From Pedobacter panaciterrae (GTDB lineage Bacteria > Bacteroidota > Bacteroidia > Sphingobacteriales > Sphingobacteriaceae): 53,623 bases of DNA. A program made the translations under genes and the position numbers. Location of the stretch: NCBI RefSeq assembly GCF_013204795.1, contig NZ_JABMKW010000014.1, positions 1 through 53,623 of the forward strand, in the 5' to 3' direction. The notes under the pieces were generated by a model, which was not told where the DNA came from, did no database searches, and was given only the letters and a program-made list of their open reading frames with translations. Below, in pieces: positions 53,593 to 53,623 of the stretch. Numbering within the stretch: position 1 is the stretch's first letter; the number at the start of each line of letters is the position of its first letter.

Positions 53593-53623
53593 AAATTTAA
53601 TCCATAAAAAAGGGGCGCATTTA

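Noticed and set aside
1..53623. tRNA, rRNA, CRISPR array, insertion sequence, phage integrase
   Set aside because: I looked for these by eye in all intergenic stretches and found no cloverleaf, regularly spaced short repeats, transposase or integrase motifs.

Overview
The window looks like chromosomal DNA from a Bacteroidota bacterium, most likely family Sphingobacteriaceae (Pedobacter-like). Supporting signs are a type IX secretion (T9SS) type B sorting domain, a PorP/SprF protein, a head-GIN (DUF2807) protein, Bacteroidota promoters of the form TTG-N18..20-TAnnTTTG, and few Shine-Dalgarno sequences. I assigned the organism from gene content alone. I saw no rRNA, tRNA, CRISPR array, insertion sequence or phage gene.

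Layout. 1-5300: the end of a huge repetitive T9SS cargo gene, its PorP/SprF partner and an OmpA-family anchor, closed by a terminator. 5600-6800: a lone GAF protein, then a gene-poor stretch with what look like remains of a minus-strand gene. 6800-13260 (minus): RND efflux operon 1 (adaptor, pump, TolC) ending in an N-acetylglucosamine-kinase-like gene. 13350-15950: an M61 peptidase convergent with a small outer-membrane barrel protein. 16460-21450: acyl-CoA ligase overlapping a lipoprotein gamma-glutamyltransferase, then an OmpA protein. 21480-27470: a MarR regulator with a fadN-fadA-fadE beta-oxidation operon. 27500-28963: two FKBP-type lipoprotein isomerases.

28972-33613 is the most interesting part. 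A CPD photolyase and an SDR epimerase diverge from a DASH cryptochrome, followed by a MerR-family regulator that keeps the cobalamin-binding residues of CarH/LitR photoreceptors. Nested inverted repeats lie over that regulator's promoter. The same 11-mer reappears in front of the ECF sigma gene at the right end of the window. I infer a B12-dependent light-response module.

33647-43700: 2-oxoglutarate dehydrogenase E1 and E2, then (minus) a head-GIN protein, an M1 peptidase and an S15/CocE hydrolase, then the E3 gene lpdA. 43677-51692 (minus): a secreted protein with an M14/AstE-like HxxE pattern, RND efflux operon 2 headed by a TetR gene, and a second, paralogous TetR gene. 51840-53592: murB and the ECF sigma factor.

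The central genes form recognisable pathways: fatty-acid activation and beta-oxidation feed the TCA cycle, whose 2-oxoglutarate dehydrogenase E1, E2 and E3 are all present. Two independent tripartite pumps flank this metabolic core.
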